Positions 1 to 8,742 are shown, numbered from the stretch's first letter. The stretch: DNA of 64,000 bases from Bifidobacterium sp. ESL0690 (GCF_029392315.1 NZ_CP113939.1:1922001-1986000); one strand, 5' to 3'. A program made the numbers and translations. The notes: generated from the letters alone by a model not told the origin.

Positions 1-9
1 CAGATATAC

Positions 10-2700
10 ATGTACGGACAAATCCACGAAAACCCATGGAAGCACATCAAAGAAGGCTTTACTTACGAAATCGACTACGTAAGCGAAGACGGGACCTCCG
101 AATACATCAGTAGCCCGGAACCCTACAAATGGAGCGTTTGGCAAAAGGACGACATCCCTGCAAGGACGACCTACACAGATGCGTTCAGGGCATTCACGGC
201 TCTTTCCATGCTGATGCGATCCGCCTACGAACTTGCCGACCAGCTGGGAATCAAGCACGACGCGAACCTCGAGGACGTCGTGGTGAGATATGCCAGAAGC
301 TGTTCGCATGGGATGGACCACATGTGGAACGTCATCAACCATGCTGCGACCCGTCGGCGTGACATGGCAACCCTTTCGGCGCTCCTCGACGAACGAAACT
401 TCGAACAGACCGAGCTGCCACTGGGCTACGAACCGGCCGATCGTGCCGATTACCCTCATTGGCCCGACCAAATCAAAAGCTGCGGAGGCATTCTGATCAC
501 TGCGAACGACAAAGCGTATCCGTTCCATTTTTATCTTGAGCAGATGTCCAACGATGCCACCGATATCTACCATTGCCATCTGTTGCGTAACGAAGGAAAC
601 GTCGATCTCGGCAGTGTTAGCGTGAACGGAATCGAGGCGGCCAGACTGTATCTGGTCACTTACCTTGGACGCGCAAACCCCGGAAAGCCGACGGATGACC
701 CGTATGGAGAACCTGATCACAAAACGCTCAGACACAAGGTCGAACTCTATTGCCAACGCAACGAAGACAACTACGATGACCTCGCCAACGCTCCGGAATT
801 CCTCACATCTCTGGTGAAACCTCAGTATTACTCGTTGGGTGAGGACACGGACGGCAAGGTCTGTCTCACATACACGCAGAGTGAAGAATATAGCAATTAC
901 GACCTGGACTTCGTCTGCACTGAGGGAGAGCACTACAGCAACCACAACTACCCGCTTGGATGGGACCCGGACAACTCTTCAAAAAAGCACTATCTCCTTG
1001 CATTCACCTTGTGGGCGTGGCGTCTGCAAAATCTCTATGAATTGGCGGAACGAATCGACATCGACATCCGGAAATTCAGCTGCGCGGACGTTCATGAAAT
1101 ATTGGCCAATCCGGGCATTGCCGACCTTAGCAAGGATTCCGGCAATGATGAGTCAGACAATGAACCCGAAGACAACAAATCCGAAAACGTCAAACCCGAT
1201 GCGAATGTCATTGCCAATGCTTTCAACAGCACTCCGGGTGATACAGAAGCCACCCAAAACGTCAGTGACATTGATGACGAAATTGACGAAAACGTTGACA
1301 AAAACTGCAGCAAGAACCAGCATGACATGGATTGGCTCTTTGACAGTCTCCGATATCTGCTTGCCGGAAGCGGTTGGTGGTTCATTCCCGATTCCATCGT
1401 CCCGGGCACGCCTGCAAACGACAAAGCGGAAACCGCAGAGAAGAATAGCGTCCCGAACAGAGATCCCGTCAGTGAAGCAATCACGGAATTGACACAAGAG
1501 ACGGCGGGAATCCAGCGCATCCTTTGTTTTTCTCCAGGTCGCAAACCGTTCATCATCACCATCGCTGTGCCCAGAACCGGCAACGGACACGTCACGCTGT
1601 CGTACTCTCTGCCATGCAAGCAGGTGACGTGGCCGTTCGAAGAGCCTTCCGGTCAAAGAGCCGAGGCCATTCTGCGATTCAGCTCCATCGACAAGGCCCT
1701 GCTCTTCATCCTCGCCGAACTCGACCCGCTGATATTCACCAACGGCTTGGACAGCAAGACCATCTCGGCTGTCGTCAAAAGCCAAGAGGGCTACCAAATC
1801 ATATTATGCGACGGAAGCAGGTTCGACCCTATGCCGGTTCGAGAGCCGGAAAGCCTTTACCTATATCTGCTGCTCGCCTCGGATTCCTCTACCGCCGACC
1901 GCGCGCGGCAGGCAGCGCTAAGCATCTATGACTTTACTACGAACCCGCAAGCGGCGATCGATTTTCTACAATACAATGTCAGTCCTCGATACTTCTCATT
2001 CGACAAACCCAGGCCGGGGGCAGTTTCGCTGGTTAAGGCGCATACGGCCACTCCTGTAGTTACGGCAACAGATGCCGGCCAAAACGACACGGCAATCTAC
2101 GATCTCGTCTACTGCCCGCTTCATTCGCAAGCCGGCGACGAAGATTCCGGGTATCTAACGTTGCTCAAAAGCGCCAACCGGCCCAAGGCCATATGCAGAA
2201 TGGCATTGCTCGCATACAGACTGCAACAAGTAAACCAATCCGCAAAGGCATTGGATATCGCGTGCGGCTCAGATGACGTGTTCATCGACGAACAAAACCA
2301 CCAAATCGTTAGCAAGGCGAACGATGTCATCAATCTCATCAGCCGTTGGATGAAAATCGAGGAGCAACGCGGAGAACCGCTCGCCCGGCTCAACGGGGTG
2401 CATGGGAAGCACAAATGGACGACGTACCTTGAATACGCTAACGGCGTCCACGGTGACACCGAGTTCTCTTATATGAACAAAGATGGCTTGATAGATCCGC
2501 GCTGTTTGGATATCTCCTATTCCAAAGAGTGGCCGTCGGCCCGTTACGGTTTCGCCTTTTTCGCCGATCCGGAAGACCCCGAAGGCATCTTCTGCAGGAT
2601 TCGTAGGCAAGAAACCGATAGAGGATTCTCATGGAACGAGAAGGACGTGCATACCGTGGATGAGGTGGCTGCCTATCTTGAGGAGAAAATAGAACGCTGA
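10..2700 (+). CDS. Large hypothetical protein with threefold internal similarity
   Basis: I do not recognise the family, and no function is assigned. The 896-residue protein is soluble-looking, acidic, and has no signal peptide or membrane segment. Three stretches resemble each other: residues about 17-81, 270-351 and 655-750. Each has a beta-rich Tyr/Asp part ending in an amphipathic helix of the type AFTLWAWRLQNLYELAERID (around 331-350; compare 59-81 and 727-750). A second module type appears near 145-217, 495-575 and 800-895. An Asp/Glu/Asn-rich linker (about 375-435) splits the protein. The reading frame is open to the left edge and no ribosome site is visible before the ATG at 10, so the true start may lie outside the window. 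It converges on the cpfC cluster, with a shared terminator between them. Confidence is high that it is a gene and nil for its role. Confidence 0.8.
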   Translation: MYGQIHENPWKHIKEGFTYEIDYVSEDGTSEYISSPEPYKWSVWQKDDIPARTTYTDAFRAFTALSMLMRSAYELADQLGIKHDANLEDVVVRYARSCSHGMDHMWNVINHAATRRRDMATLSALLDERNFEQTELPLGYEPADRADYPHWPDQIKSCGGILITANDKAYPFHFYLEQMSNDATDIYHCHLLRNEGNVDLGSVSVNGIEAARLYLVTYLGRANPGKPTDDPYGEPDHKTLRHKVELYCQRNEDNYDDLANAPEFLTSLVKPQYYSLGEDTDGKVCLTYTQSEEYSNYDLDFVCTEGEHYSNHNYPLGWDPDNSSKKHYLLAFTLWAWRLQNLYELAERIDIDIRKFSCADVHEILANPGIADLSKDSGNDESDNEPEDNKSENVKPDANVIANAFNSTPGDTEATQNVSDIDDEIDENVDKNCSKNQHDMDWLFDSLRYLLAGSGWWFIPDSIVPGTPANDKAETAEKNSVPNRDPVSEAITELTQETAGIQRILCFSPGRKPFIITIAVPRTGNGHVTLSYSLPCKQVTWPFEEPSGQRAEAILRFSSIDKALLFILAELDPLIFTNGLDSKTISAVVKSQEGYQIILCDGSRFDPMPVREPESLYLYLLLASDSSTADRARQAALSIYDFTTNPQAAIDFLQYNVSPRYFSFDKPRPGAVSLVKAHTATPVVTATDAGQNDTAIYDLVYCPLHSQAGDEDSGYLTLLKSANRPKAICRMALLAYRLQQVNQSAKALDIACGSDDVFIDEQNHQIVSKANDVINLISRWMKIEEQRGEPLARLNGVHGKHKWTTYLEYANGVHGDTEFSYMNKDGLIDPRCLDISYSKEWPSARYGFAFFADPEDPEGIFCRIRRQETDRGFSWNEKDVHTVDEVAAYLEEKIER

Positions 2701-2738
2701 TATCCGTCGTAACCTAGATGGTTCGCAGTAAAATACAG

Positions 2739-2775
2739 AAAGCGGTGCATAAAGCTGAATTTATGCACCACTTTT
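2739..2775. terminator. Bidirectional terminator between the hypothetical gene and cpfC copy A
   Basis: A 15-bp stem (2739-2753 with 2760-2774, one mismatch, 6-nt loop) has an A-run on the left and a T-run on the right. It lies in the 87-bp gap between two convergent genes, so it can stop transcription in both directions. Confidence 0.8.
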
Positions 2776-2787
2776 GCCATGTCGTTC

Positions 2788-3699
2788 TCAAATTCCGAGC
2801 GCCGCATCCTCCAGCGCGGCGATGAGCAGCGGGTCGGTGTTCGGCAGTGGGAGGCGAATGAGCTTGGCACCCAAGCCCTCGACGGTCTTCTTGAAGCCAA
2901 CGTCCACGCCGAACAGCACCTCAAGGTTGTCGGCGATGAAGCTCAGCGAACCCGAAACGATGGTCTTGATGCCTTGGTTTTCGACCAGGTCTTTGGCCAC
3001 GTCATTGATGTCTGGCAGAACCCACTCCTCCGGCGTGCTGCCGCCGTTCTGCCAGGCGATGACGTACTTGCTTTCGTCAAGACCGGCCGCCTTCGCCACG
3101 GCTTCGGCGACTTCAACGGCCTGGTCAGTGTACGGGTCGCCGCTTTTAACGACTCGGGTCTGCAGACTGTGCGAGCTCAGGATGACCTTCGTGTCGGGGC
3201 GGTCAATCACTTCCTGCTCGTCTTTGAGTCTGTCGGCCCAATATTCGATGAGATTGTGGTCGAGCCACCAACCGCGCACCGCACGATACGAGACCTGCGG
3301 ATAGAGCGCAAGTCGGGTTTCGGCGCGGTTGTGGTAGTCGCCGCTGGCGTAGGAACGCTCCGGGAAGAGCGGCAGGCCGACGATTTTCGTATAGCCGTCT
3401 GCCACAATCTGGTCGATGGTCCCGAAAATCGTGGGCTCCGCATATTTGAATGCCAAATAAACCTTATATTCGCCGGGATGATCCTGGTCAAGCTTTTGCT
3501 GCAAGTTCTCGGCCTGCTCGCCGGTGATGCGACCAAGCGGCGAGGTGCCGCCGATGATCTCGTAATGTTCTTTCACCGACTGATACATTTCCTCACTGGG
3601 CTTGCCGCCGTGGATGCCGGTATAGAAATCCCGGATCTCCTCGACGTTGTCGGGAGCACCGAGGCCCATAAGCAACACAGCCGTTTTGTTCTCTGCCAT
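2788..3699 (-). CDS. Ferrochelatase family protein, diverged copy A
   Basis: Third and most diverged of three tandem coproporphyrin ferrochelatase (CpfC/HemH) homologues. The family inserts Fe2+ into coproporphyrin III in the cytoplasm. At 303 residues it is of normal length. The catalytic histidine (His177 in SSHSLQ) and glutamate (Glu260 in IADNLEVL) are present. Several pocket positions conserved in Bacillus CpfC are changed: the pocket tyrosine is Leu13 (GLGAPD), the propionate-binding arginine region reads GIHGGKPS, and the usual APxxS block is FPERS. I start at the ATG at 3699 because AAGG lies 9 nt upstream; a TTG three codons earlier would sit on top of that site. A 185-bp AT-rich gap separates it from copy B, so it may have its own promoter. 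It could act on another porphyrin or metal, or support the other copies; this is inference. Confidence 0.85.
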   Translation of the reverse strand: MAENKTAVLLMGLGAPDNVEEIRDFYTGIHGGKPSEEMYQSVKEHYEIIGGTSPLGRITGEQAENLQQKLDQDHPGEYKVYLAFKYAEPTIFGTIDQIVADGYTKIVGLPLFPERSYASGDYHNRAETRLALYPQVSYRAVRGWWLDHNLIEYWADRLKDEQEVIDRPDTKVILSSHSLQTRVVKSGDPYTDQAVEVAEAVAKAAGLDESKYVIAWQNGGSTPEEWVLPDINDVAKDLVENQGIKTIVSGSLSFIADNLEVLFGVDVGFKKTVEGLGAKLIRLPLPNTDPLLIAALEDAALGI

Positions 3700-3884
3700 G
3701 ATTGTCAACCTTCTTCTGTTGGTATCAACGTTTATTACTATAAATTATTAATATTCGATAATTATTAGTGCGCGGATTTTCTTCGCCTTTAAAGCAGTCG
3801 AAATTATTCGCAGAATTCCGGCTGACAGGATTCCTTGAAATCCGAAGCAGGCCAGCGAAATCCGCACGACAGTGATTACCGCGA

Positions 3885-4865
3885 CTACGCGCTTTTCATG
3901 CAACGAGCACAAGGCATGGCGGCTTTCGCCGGAGCTTTGATCTCGCCTTCACATACCAAGTCCTCCAACGCCTCGACGAGCAGCGGATCATCGTTGGGCA
4001 TACGCAGACGAATCAACGTGCCGCCGAGCTTTTCGACGTTGGCCTTGAGCTCGATGTCGATGTCGTAGAGCACTTCGACGTTGTCGGCGATGAAACTCAG
4101 TGGGGCCACGACGAACGTGTCCGCCTCGCCCCTGTCGATAAAGTCGCGCACGGCGACCTCGATGTCCGGCGCCAGCCATTTGTCGGCGGACGGACCGCCG
4201 CACTGCCAGGCCACCGACCACTTTCCGTCAACAAGGCCGGCACGCTCGGCCACGGCCTTGGCATTGTTGACCGCCTCGTCGCGGTAGGGGTCGCCGCCTT
4301 CGATCACGGTGTTCTTGACACTATGCGAGACCAGCAAAACTCTGGTATTCGGCTTGTCCACCGTCTCGCGAACTTCTTCAAGCCGGTCGGCCCAGAAACG
4401 GACGAGATGCTCGTCGGACCACCAGCCGCGCACCGCGGTGTAGACCATATGCGGATGCTTGGCGAACTGAGCCTCGGCCCGGCGATGGTAACCCTCGTTG
4501 GTCGAAGTGGAATACTGCGGCGCCAGCGCAATGCCACGCACGTCAGTGATGCCGTCGGCGGCGATTTGGTCGGCCACGTCCTCGATGAAGGGCTCGATGT
4601 ATTTGAAGCCGGTATAGACCTTGTACCGGCCGGGGAAATCGCGGTCGAGCCGGTGCTGCAATGCCTCGGCCTGATCGTCGGTGACGTGGGCCAACGGCGA
4701 GATGCCGCCCATGTTCAGCGCGTCATAATGCGATTTCACGCCTTCGTAGACCTGCTCGCTCGGCTTGTGCCCGCCGAACATGCAGGTGCAGAAATTCATG
4801 ATGTCGCTGGATTGATATGGCGTGCCGAAACCCATCAGCAGCACCGCCGTGACTTGTTGGCCCAT
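3885..4865 (-). CDS. Ferrochelatase family protein, copy B with cysteine-rich ends
   Basis: Second of three tandem CpfC/HemH homologues, 326 residues. His181 (VSHSVK) and Glu264 (IADNVEVL) match the two catalytic residues of the family. Phe13 stands where Bacillus has tyrosine, as I recall also for mycobacterial CpfC. The arginine-bearing segment is replaced by CTCMFGGHK (residues 26-34). Unlike the sister copies it has a short C-terminal tail with a CxxC pair (Cys319, Cys322) plus Cys26, Cys28 and Cys222. Actinobacterial ferrochelatases often carry a [2Fe-2S] cluster with C-terminal cysteines, so a metal site is possible but unproven. The AAAGGAA ribosome site lies about 6 nt before the ATG, and the gap to copy C is only 43 bp, so the two are co-transcribed. 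Confidence 0.87.
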   Translation of the reverse strand: MGQQVTAVLLMGFGTPYQSSDIMNFCTCMFGGHKPSEQVYEGVKSHYDALNMGGISPLAHVTDDQAEALQHRLDRDFPGRYKVYTGFKYIEPFIEDVADQIAADGITDVRGIALAPQYSTSTNEGYHRRAEAQFAKHPHMVYTAVRGWWSDEHLVRFWADRLEEVRETVDKPNTRVLLVSHSVKNTVIEGGDPYRDEAVNNAKAVAERAGLVDGKWSVAWQCGGPSADKWLAPDIEVAVRDFIDRGEADTFVVAPLSFIADNVEVLYDIDIELKANVEKLGGTLIRLRMPNDDPLLVEALEDLVCEGEIKAPAKAAMPCARCMKSA

Positions 4866-4908
4866 CGTTGTTCCTTTATGTTGATTTGTTTATTGGATTA
4901 TGCCGTCT

Positions 4909-5856
4909 TTATTCGGCAGCCAAAACCGCGTCTTCGAGCGCAGCTTCCAGCAGCGGATCGGCATTCGGCATCTGCAGGCGACGGAGTTTGCCGCCCACGG
5001 ATTCGATTTCGCCTTTCAGCTCGATGTCGACGTCGTCCAGAATCTCGAGGTTGTCGACGATGAAGCCGAGCGAACCTGAGACGATGGTCGAAATCCCACC
5101 GTTTTGGATGAGGTCCTTGGCGGTTTCCTTGAAATCAGGCCCAATCCACGGCTCACCGGTGCGCCCGGCGCTCTGCCAAGCGATGGTGTATTGGTCGCTT
5201 CGCAGGCCGGCGGCCTTGGCGACAGTCTTGGCGTTGTTGGTCACTTCGTCGAGGTACGGGTCGCCGCCGTTGATGATGCGCATCGGCAAGCTGTGGGCGC
5301 TGAAGATGACCTTGGTGTCGGTACGGTCGGTGAGATCCTTCATGGCGATGAGTTGGTCGGCCCAGAACTTGATGAGGTTCTCGTCCTTCCACCAGCTGCG
5401 AATGGGATGATAGGCGATTTCGGGATGCTTTTTCAGGGCTTCCTGCGCACGCTCGTGATAGTTTTCCACAGAATAGACCGAATACTGCGGGGCCAGCGGA
5501 AGACCGTAGATATGGGTGATACCGGCCTCGGCAAATTCGTCGATGGTCTGGGCGATATAAGGCTCGATGTATTTGAAGCCCTTGCGCACCACGTATTCAC
5601 CGGGATGATCGCGGTCGAGCGCAGCCTGCAGGCCGGCCACCTGGTCGTCGGTAATCTTGGCGAGCGGCGAGGTGCCGCCGATGGCTTCGTAACGTCCAGC
5701 AAGTTCGTCATACAGCTTTTGCGGCGGCTTTACGCCGTGACGAATGTTGGTGTAATAGCCCATCAGATCCTCGGTTTTGTACGGGGTGCCGTAGGCCATG
5801 AGGAGCACCGCCTTCTTGGGGGCGGAGGTTGCGTTGCCGGAATTTTCACTTGTCAT
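4909..5856 (-). CDS. cpfC: Coproporphyrin III ferrochelatase, canonical copy C
   Basis: Most canonical of the three tandem copies. It inserts ferrous iron into coproporphyrin III to give coproheme, the substrate of ChdC encoded upstream in the same operon. The 315 residues include MAYGTPY with pocket Tyr22, an arginine in YYTNIRHG (Arg39), APQYS (122-126), the catalytic His188 in SAHSLP and Glu271 in VDNLEIL, all placed as in Bacillus CpfC. The first 13 residues are a polar extension. The start ATG at 5856 lies inside the end of the MFS gene (11-nt overlap) and is preceded by AAAGGAAA, which implies translational coupling. Enzyme identity is strong. That coproporphyrin rather than protoporphyrin is the substrate is inferred from the ChdC neighbour. 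Confidence 0.93.
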   Translation of the reverse strand: MTSENSGNATSAPKKAVLLMAYGTPYKTEDLMGYYTNIRHGVKPPQKLYDELAGRYEAIGGTSPLAKITDDQVAGLQAALDRDHPGEYVVRKGFKYIEPYIAQTIDEFAEAGITHIYGLPLAPQYSVYSVENYHERAQEALKKHPEIAYHPIRSWWKDENLIKFWADQLIAMKDLTDRTDTKVIFSAHSLPMRIINGGDPYLDEVTNNAKTVAKAAGLRSDQYTIAWQSAGRTGEPWIGPDFKETAKDLIQNGGISTIVSGSLGFIVDNLEILDDVDIELKGEIESVGGKLRRLQMPNADPLLEAALEDAVLAAE

Positions 5857-7294
5857 TATCGATGTTTCCTTTATTGAAGGGGATGAATAGGGTCAGTACG
5901 ATGCACACTACGGCGATGGCGAGCGCCACGAGGAACATGCAACGGAATGAGGTCAACGTCGGATTGCCGTGCACGCTGCCGACGAGCTGGGCGGAAGCGA
6001 AGATGAGCGGGGCAATGGTCATGCCGATCTTCTTGCACGCCGAGACACCGCCGATGGCCTGCATGCGCTGGTCCGGTGCGGCCAAGCGGCCCGCGATGAC
6101 CTGCAGCGGCGAAGACATGAACGCACCCAGGCCGAAACCGAACAGGGTCGAAAGCACGAAGAATGCCGGCAGGCTGTGCGCCGTAAGAAGGATGCCGATT
6201 ACGGAAATGCCGTTGATGGCACTTGAAACGATCAAAGCCTTCTTGTTGCCGAGCTTATCGACGAAAATGCCACCGACGTATGAACCGATCAGACTGCCAA
6301 GGCCAGTGCCCATCATGGTCATGCCGGAAAGCGCCTTGGAAAGATGGAATACGACATAGACGTAGGTGGGAATGTAGACGAACAGCGAGAAGAGGCTGCC
6401 ACCGACCATTGCGAGCGCGAGGGTCAGGACGTAGGAACGATTGCGGAACAGGCTGATCGGCAGGAACGGCATCGTGGACTTGTCGAGCTTCTTTTCGAAG
6501 TAGAGGAAGAGCAGGAACGCGACCACGGCGATGACGAAGAGTGCGAGAACCATAATCCAGTACTGCTTGAAGTGCTGGCTCATCGTGATGCCGAGCATCA
6601 GCGTCAACAGCGCTACAGAGAAGGAGCACAGGCCGGCCAAATCGGTTTTGGTGCTCGTCGCTGCAAGCTGGTTGTCCATGACAAACCAAGCCAAAATGAA
6701 GAGGATGAGCAGAACGGGGAGCATGCCGTAATAGAAGACGCGCCAGTTCTTGGCCACACCGATAGCCATACCTGCCAGCGCCGGACCTGCCACGGCGGAA
6801 AGCCCTGCGACCACGCCGACGAACGAAACCCTGCGGCCCTGATGGTTCTTACGAGCGGCCTGCATGAGCTCGTTCATCGCGAGCACCATGATGCCGCTGT
6901 CGCCGATGGCCTGGATGAAGCGGCCGGCGAGCATCAGCGGGTACATCGGTGCAAGGGCAGTAATCAGGCAGCCGACGAACCAGAAGCCAAGCTCCCAGAG
7001 GAAGACCTTCTTGGTGCCGCGGGTGTCGGAAAGGTTCGCCATGATCGGCGTGCCGACCACGAGGCCCAGCGTGTAGATGCCGGCGACCCACGAGGAGCTC
7101 AGTGTCGTAAGGCCGAAGGTCTTGACAATCGAGGAAAGCAGCGTGCCCGCCGATCCGCTGTCGAGCTGGGTGACGAAGACGACCAGAGCGTAGAACCAGA
7201 TTGGTGGCTTGCGCACGGCGCGACCTACGGTTTTCGCTGCGTCGGCGGCTTTATTAGCTGCTTTGGTCGCGGTTTTGGATACAGCGTCACTCAT
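5846..7294 (-). CDS. MFS transporter in the heme-synthesis operon
   Basis: Major facilitator superfamily permease of 482 residues with 12 or more hydrophobic segments and the DHA-type loop between the second and third helices (ANLSDTRGTKK). A positively charged cytoplasmic N-terminus rich in Ala, Lys and Thr precedes the first helix. The preferred start is ATG 7294, which overlaps the chdC stop by 8 nt (ATGAGTGA). Longer readings would run 31 codons into chdC. It sits between chdC and three ferrochelatase genes, so a porphyrin, coproporphyrin or heme cargo is a reasonable guess, in either direction. The family alone would suggest drug or metabolite efflux. The transporter call is firm; the substrate is inference. 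Confidence 0.85.
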   Translation of the reverse strand: MSDAVSKTATKAANKAADAAKTVGRAVRKPPIWFYALVVFVTQLDSGSAGTLLSSIVKTFGLTTLSSSWVAGIYTLGLVVGTPIMANLSDTRGTKKVFLWELGFWFVGCLITALAPMYPLMLAGRFIQAIGDSGIMVLAMNELMQAARKNHQGRRVSFVGVVAGLSAVAGPALAGMAIGVAKNWRVFYYGMLPVLLILFILAWFVMDNQLAATSTKTDLAGLCSFSVALLTLMLGITMSQHFKQYWIMVLALFVIAVVAFLLFLYFEKKLDKSTMPFLPISLFRNRSYVLTLALAMVGGSLFSLFVYIPTYVYVVFHLSKALSGMTMMGTGLGSLIGSYVGGIFVDKLGNKKALIVSSAINGISVIGILLTAHSLPAFFVLSTLFGFGLGAFMSSPLQVIAGRLAAPDQRMQAIGGVSACKKIGMTIAPLIFASAQLVGSVHGNPTLTSFRCMFLVALAIAVVCIVLTLFIPFNKGNIDNDK

Positions 7295-8201
7295 GATGAT
7301 TGGCCTCTGGGTTTGGTGCGGATGCGGCGGATTGTTCCGACGCGGTTGGGTGCTGTGGCATGACTGGTTGCGAAGGGACCGGTTCATCGGCTCCGGCAGG
7401 GATGACCTCTCCTTCGAGCGTGTGGCGGGCGCCCGGCTTCGGGCGACTTACCTCCCAGCCGTCAAGGAAGAAGTGATCAAGGTCTTCGACCGGCAAATAC
7501 GTTCCCGATACGAAATAAGGGAATTCACCATAAATGGCGCTCGCTTCGGCGTAACGCATCGCTTCGATGATCTTCTTGAAAACCAGCGGATCGTCGGCCA
7601 AAAGCAGGACACCCCACTCGTGGTCGTCAAGCCCCATCGCGCCGGTGATGAACGGCAGCACACGGCCGCCGAACGAACGACCAATCTTGCCGTGGTCCTT
7701 CATGTAGGCTTGGCGCTGCTCGAAGGGAAGCGTGTACCAATTGGCGCCCGGGTTGCGTGTCTTCGACATCGGGTAGAAGCAGACGTACGGCTTCTTCGGC
7801 AGCTTCGGCTTGACCGCGCGGTTGACATAACCCCAGCCGCGATCCGTCTTCGGCTTGCCGGAATAGGTGCCGGACTCGCCGATCGAGACGAACGAACCCG
7901 ACCTGGTCAGGTACGCCGAAAGGGGTAGCTTCGCCAAGCGGTTCTCGATTTCGTTGAGTTCGTCGAGCGTCTCACGGTAGAGGATCAGGCCAAGGTCGCC
8001 TTTGGTGCCGCTGACGTCGAAGAGGTACCAGCTACCTTTGCCGGCTTCCTCGTTGGCCTCGAATTCGGCAAGCATCTGCTTGAACTCGTTGACTTCCCTG
8101 CGCTGCACCTCGGGACTCTGCTTCTGGAACGACGGCCAATCCATCGTCCACCACAAATCCAGGCAATACCAACCATCCAATGTCGCTACTGGTTCTTGCA
8201 T
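7287..8201 (-). CDS. chdC: Coproheme decarboxylase
   Basis: Heme synthase of the coproporphyrin-dependent pathway (HemQ/ChdC, chlorite dismutase-like fold). It decarboxylates coproheme to heme b using peroxide. Of 304 residues, the core shows the family signature: Tyr143 and Lys147 in YPMSK, the NWYTLPFEQR block, proximal His170 in MKDHGK, and TGAMGLDDHEWGVLLLADDP. The position that is Gln in Firmicutes enzymes appears to be Pro183. After about residue 250 comes a Pro/Ala/Glu-rich tail of about 54 residues that I do not expect in the family. The ATG at 8201 is preceded by GGAGAG; an upstream ATG lacks a ribosome site. It is first in the operon chdC-MFS-cpfC x3. Confidence 0.93.
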   Translation of the reverse strand: MQEPVATLDGWYCLDLWWTMDWPSFQKQSPEVQRREVNEFKQMLAEFEANEEAGKGSWYLFDVSGTKGDLGLILYRETLDELNEIENRLAKLPLSAYLTRSGSFVSIGESGTYSGKPKTDRGWGYVNRAVKPKLPKKPYVCFYPMSKTRNPGANWYTLPFEQRQAYMKDHGKIGRSFGGRVLPFITGAMGLDDHEWGVLLLADDPLVFKKIIEAMRYAEASAIYGEFPYFVSGTYLPVEDLDHFFLDGWEVSRPKPGARHTLEGEVIPAGADEPVPSQPVMPQHPTASEQSAASAPNPEANHHE

Positions 8202-8742
8202 ATCCTCATCTCTCCTTTTGCTTGTATGCGGATATGCCTGCCGGCTCGCGGCACGGCGCTGTTGCACGTCATTGTCGACAAGACCAGTCAGATACATCCG
8301 ACAGGTTACGTCAAACCTTCCATGTCGTTTCGGTAATCACATCAGCGTCACTGCTTTATCACCAATGTGATTATCAATATCGGCACGAGAAACCCCAACA
8401 ATTACAACGAAAACGGCTGTTTTCTGCTGAATATCTTCAAATAACTATCAACGCAGGCCGATTAACAAAAACCTGTTATAATATCTATTAGAAGGTTTGA
8501 CTTCTCAAGTCACAAGAAATATGGTACACGTTCCAAATAGCTTTTGAGACATTTCGTTAATATTTAGTCTCAAAACAACTTATTCCGCGGATTTCCCGGC
8601 GTGTCGCGCCTTAAAAGGCGACATTGCGTCGCAATCGAGGAGTTACAAATAAAGCGGATTACACTGACTCATGGTTACTAAAAATACTGCGTATTCCCTT
8701 GGCTTTTGATAATCACGCGTTGATGCAAGCACCTAAAACGAA
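8202..8742. promoter_or_regulatory. 540-bp non-coding region with several inverted repeats
   Basis: Lies between the start of chdC and the terminator of copA, so it must hold the chdC promoter. I see an 11-bp inverted repeat (8310-8320 with 8491-8501), a 9-bp inverted repeat TAATCACAT/ATGTGATTA (8334-8342 with 8365-8373), and a palindrome TGACTT-CTC-AAGTCA (8498-8512). A 9-bp hairpin (8542-8550 with 8567-8575) and two short GC hairpins (8607-8620, 8623-8635) follow. No convincing gene is present on either strand. Confidence 0.5.
8474..8482 (+). promoter_or_regulatory. Perfect extended -10 promoter element facing an unannotated stretch
   Basis: TGTTATAAT is a full consensus extended -10 on the plus strand; no good -35 is visible. 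Nothing coding follows, only the hairpins listed for 8202-8742 and then the hairpin at 8743-8781. A small RNA of roughly 250-300 nt would fit. Confidence 0.4.

Noticed and set aside
7281..7300. A frameshift joining chdC and the MFS gene
   Set aside because: Both proteins have complete ends; the 8-nt ATGAGTGA overlap is ordinary translational coupling.
6344..7363. Long plus-strand open frames opposite the MFS and cpfC genes
   Set aside because: They are antisense shadows caused by high GC in the third codon position. They lack ribosome sites and have biased, charged composition.
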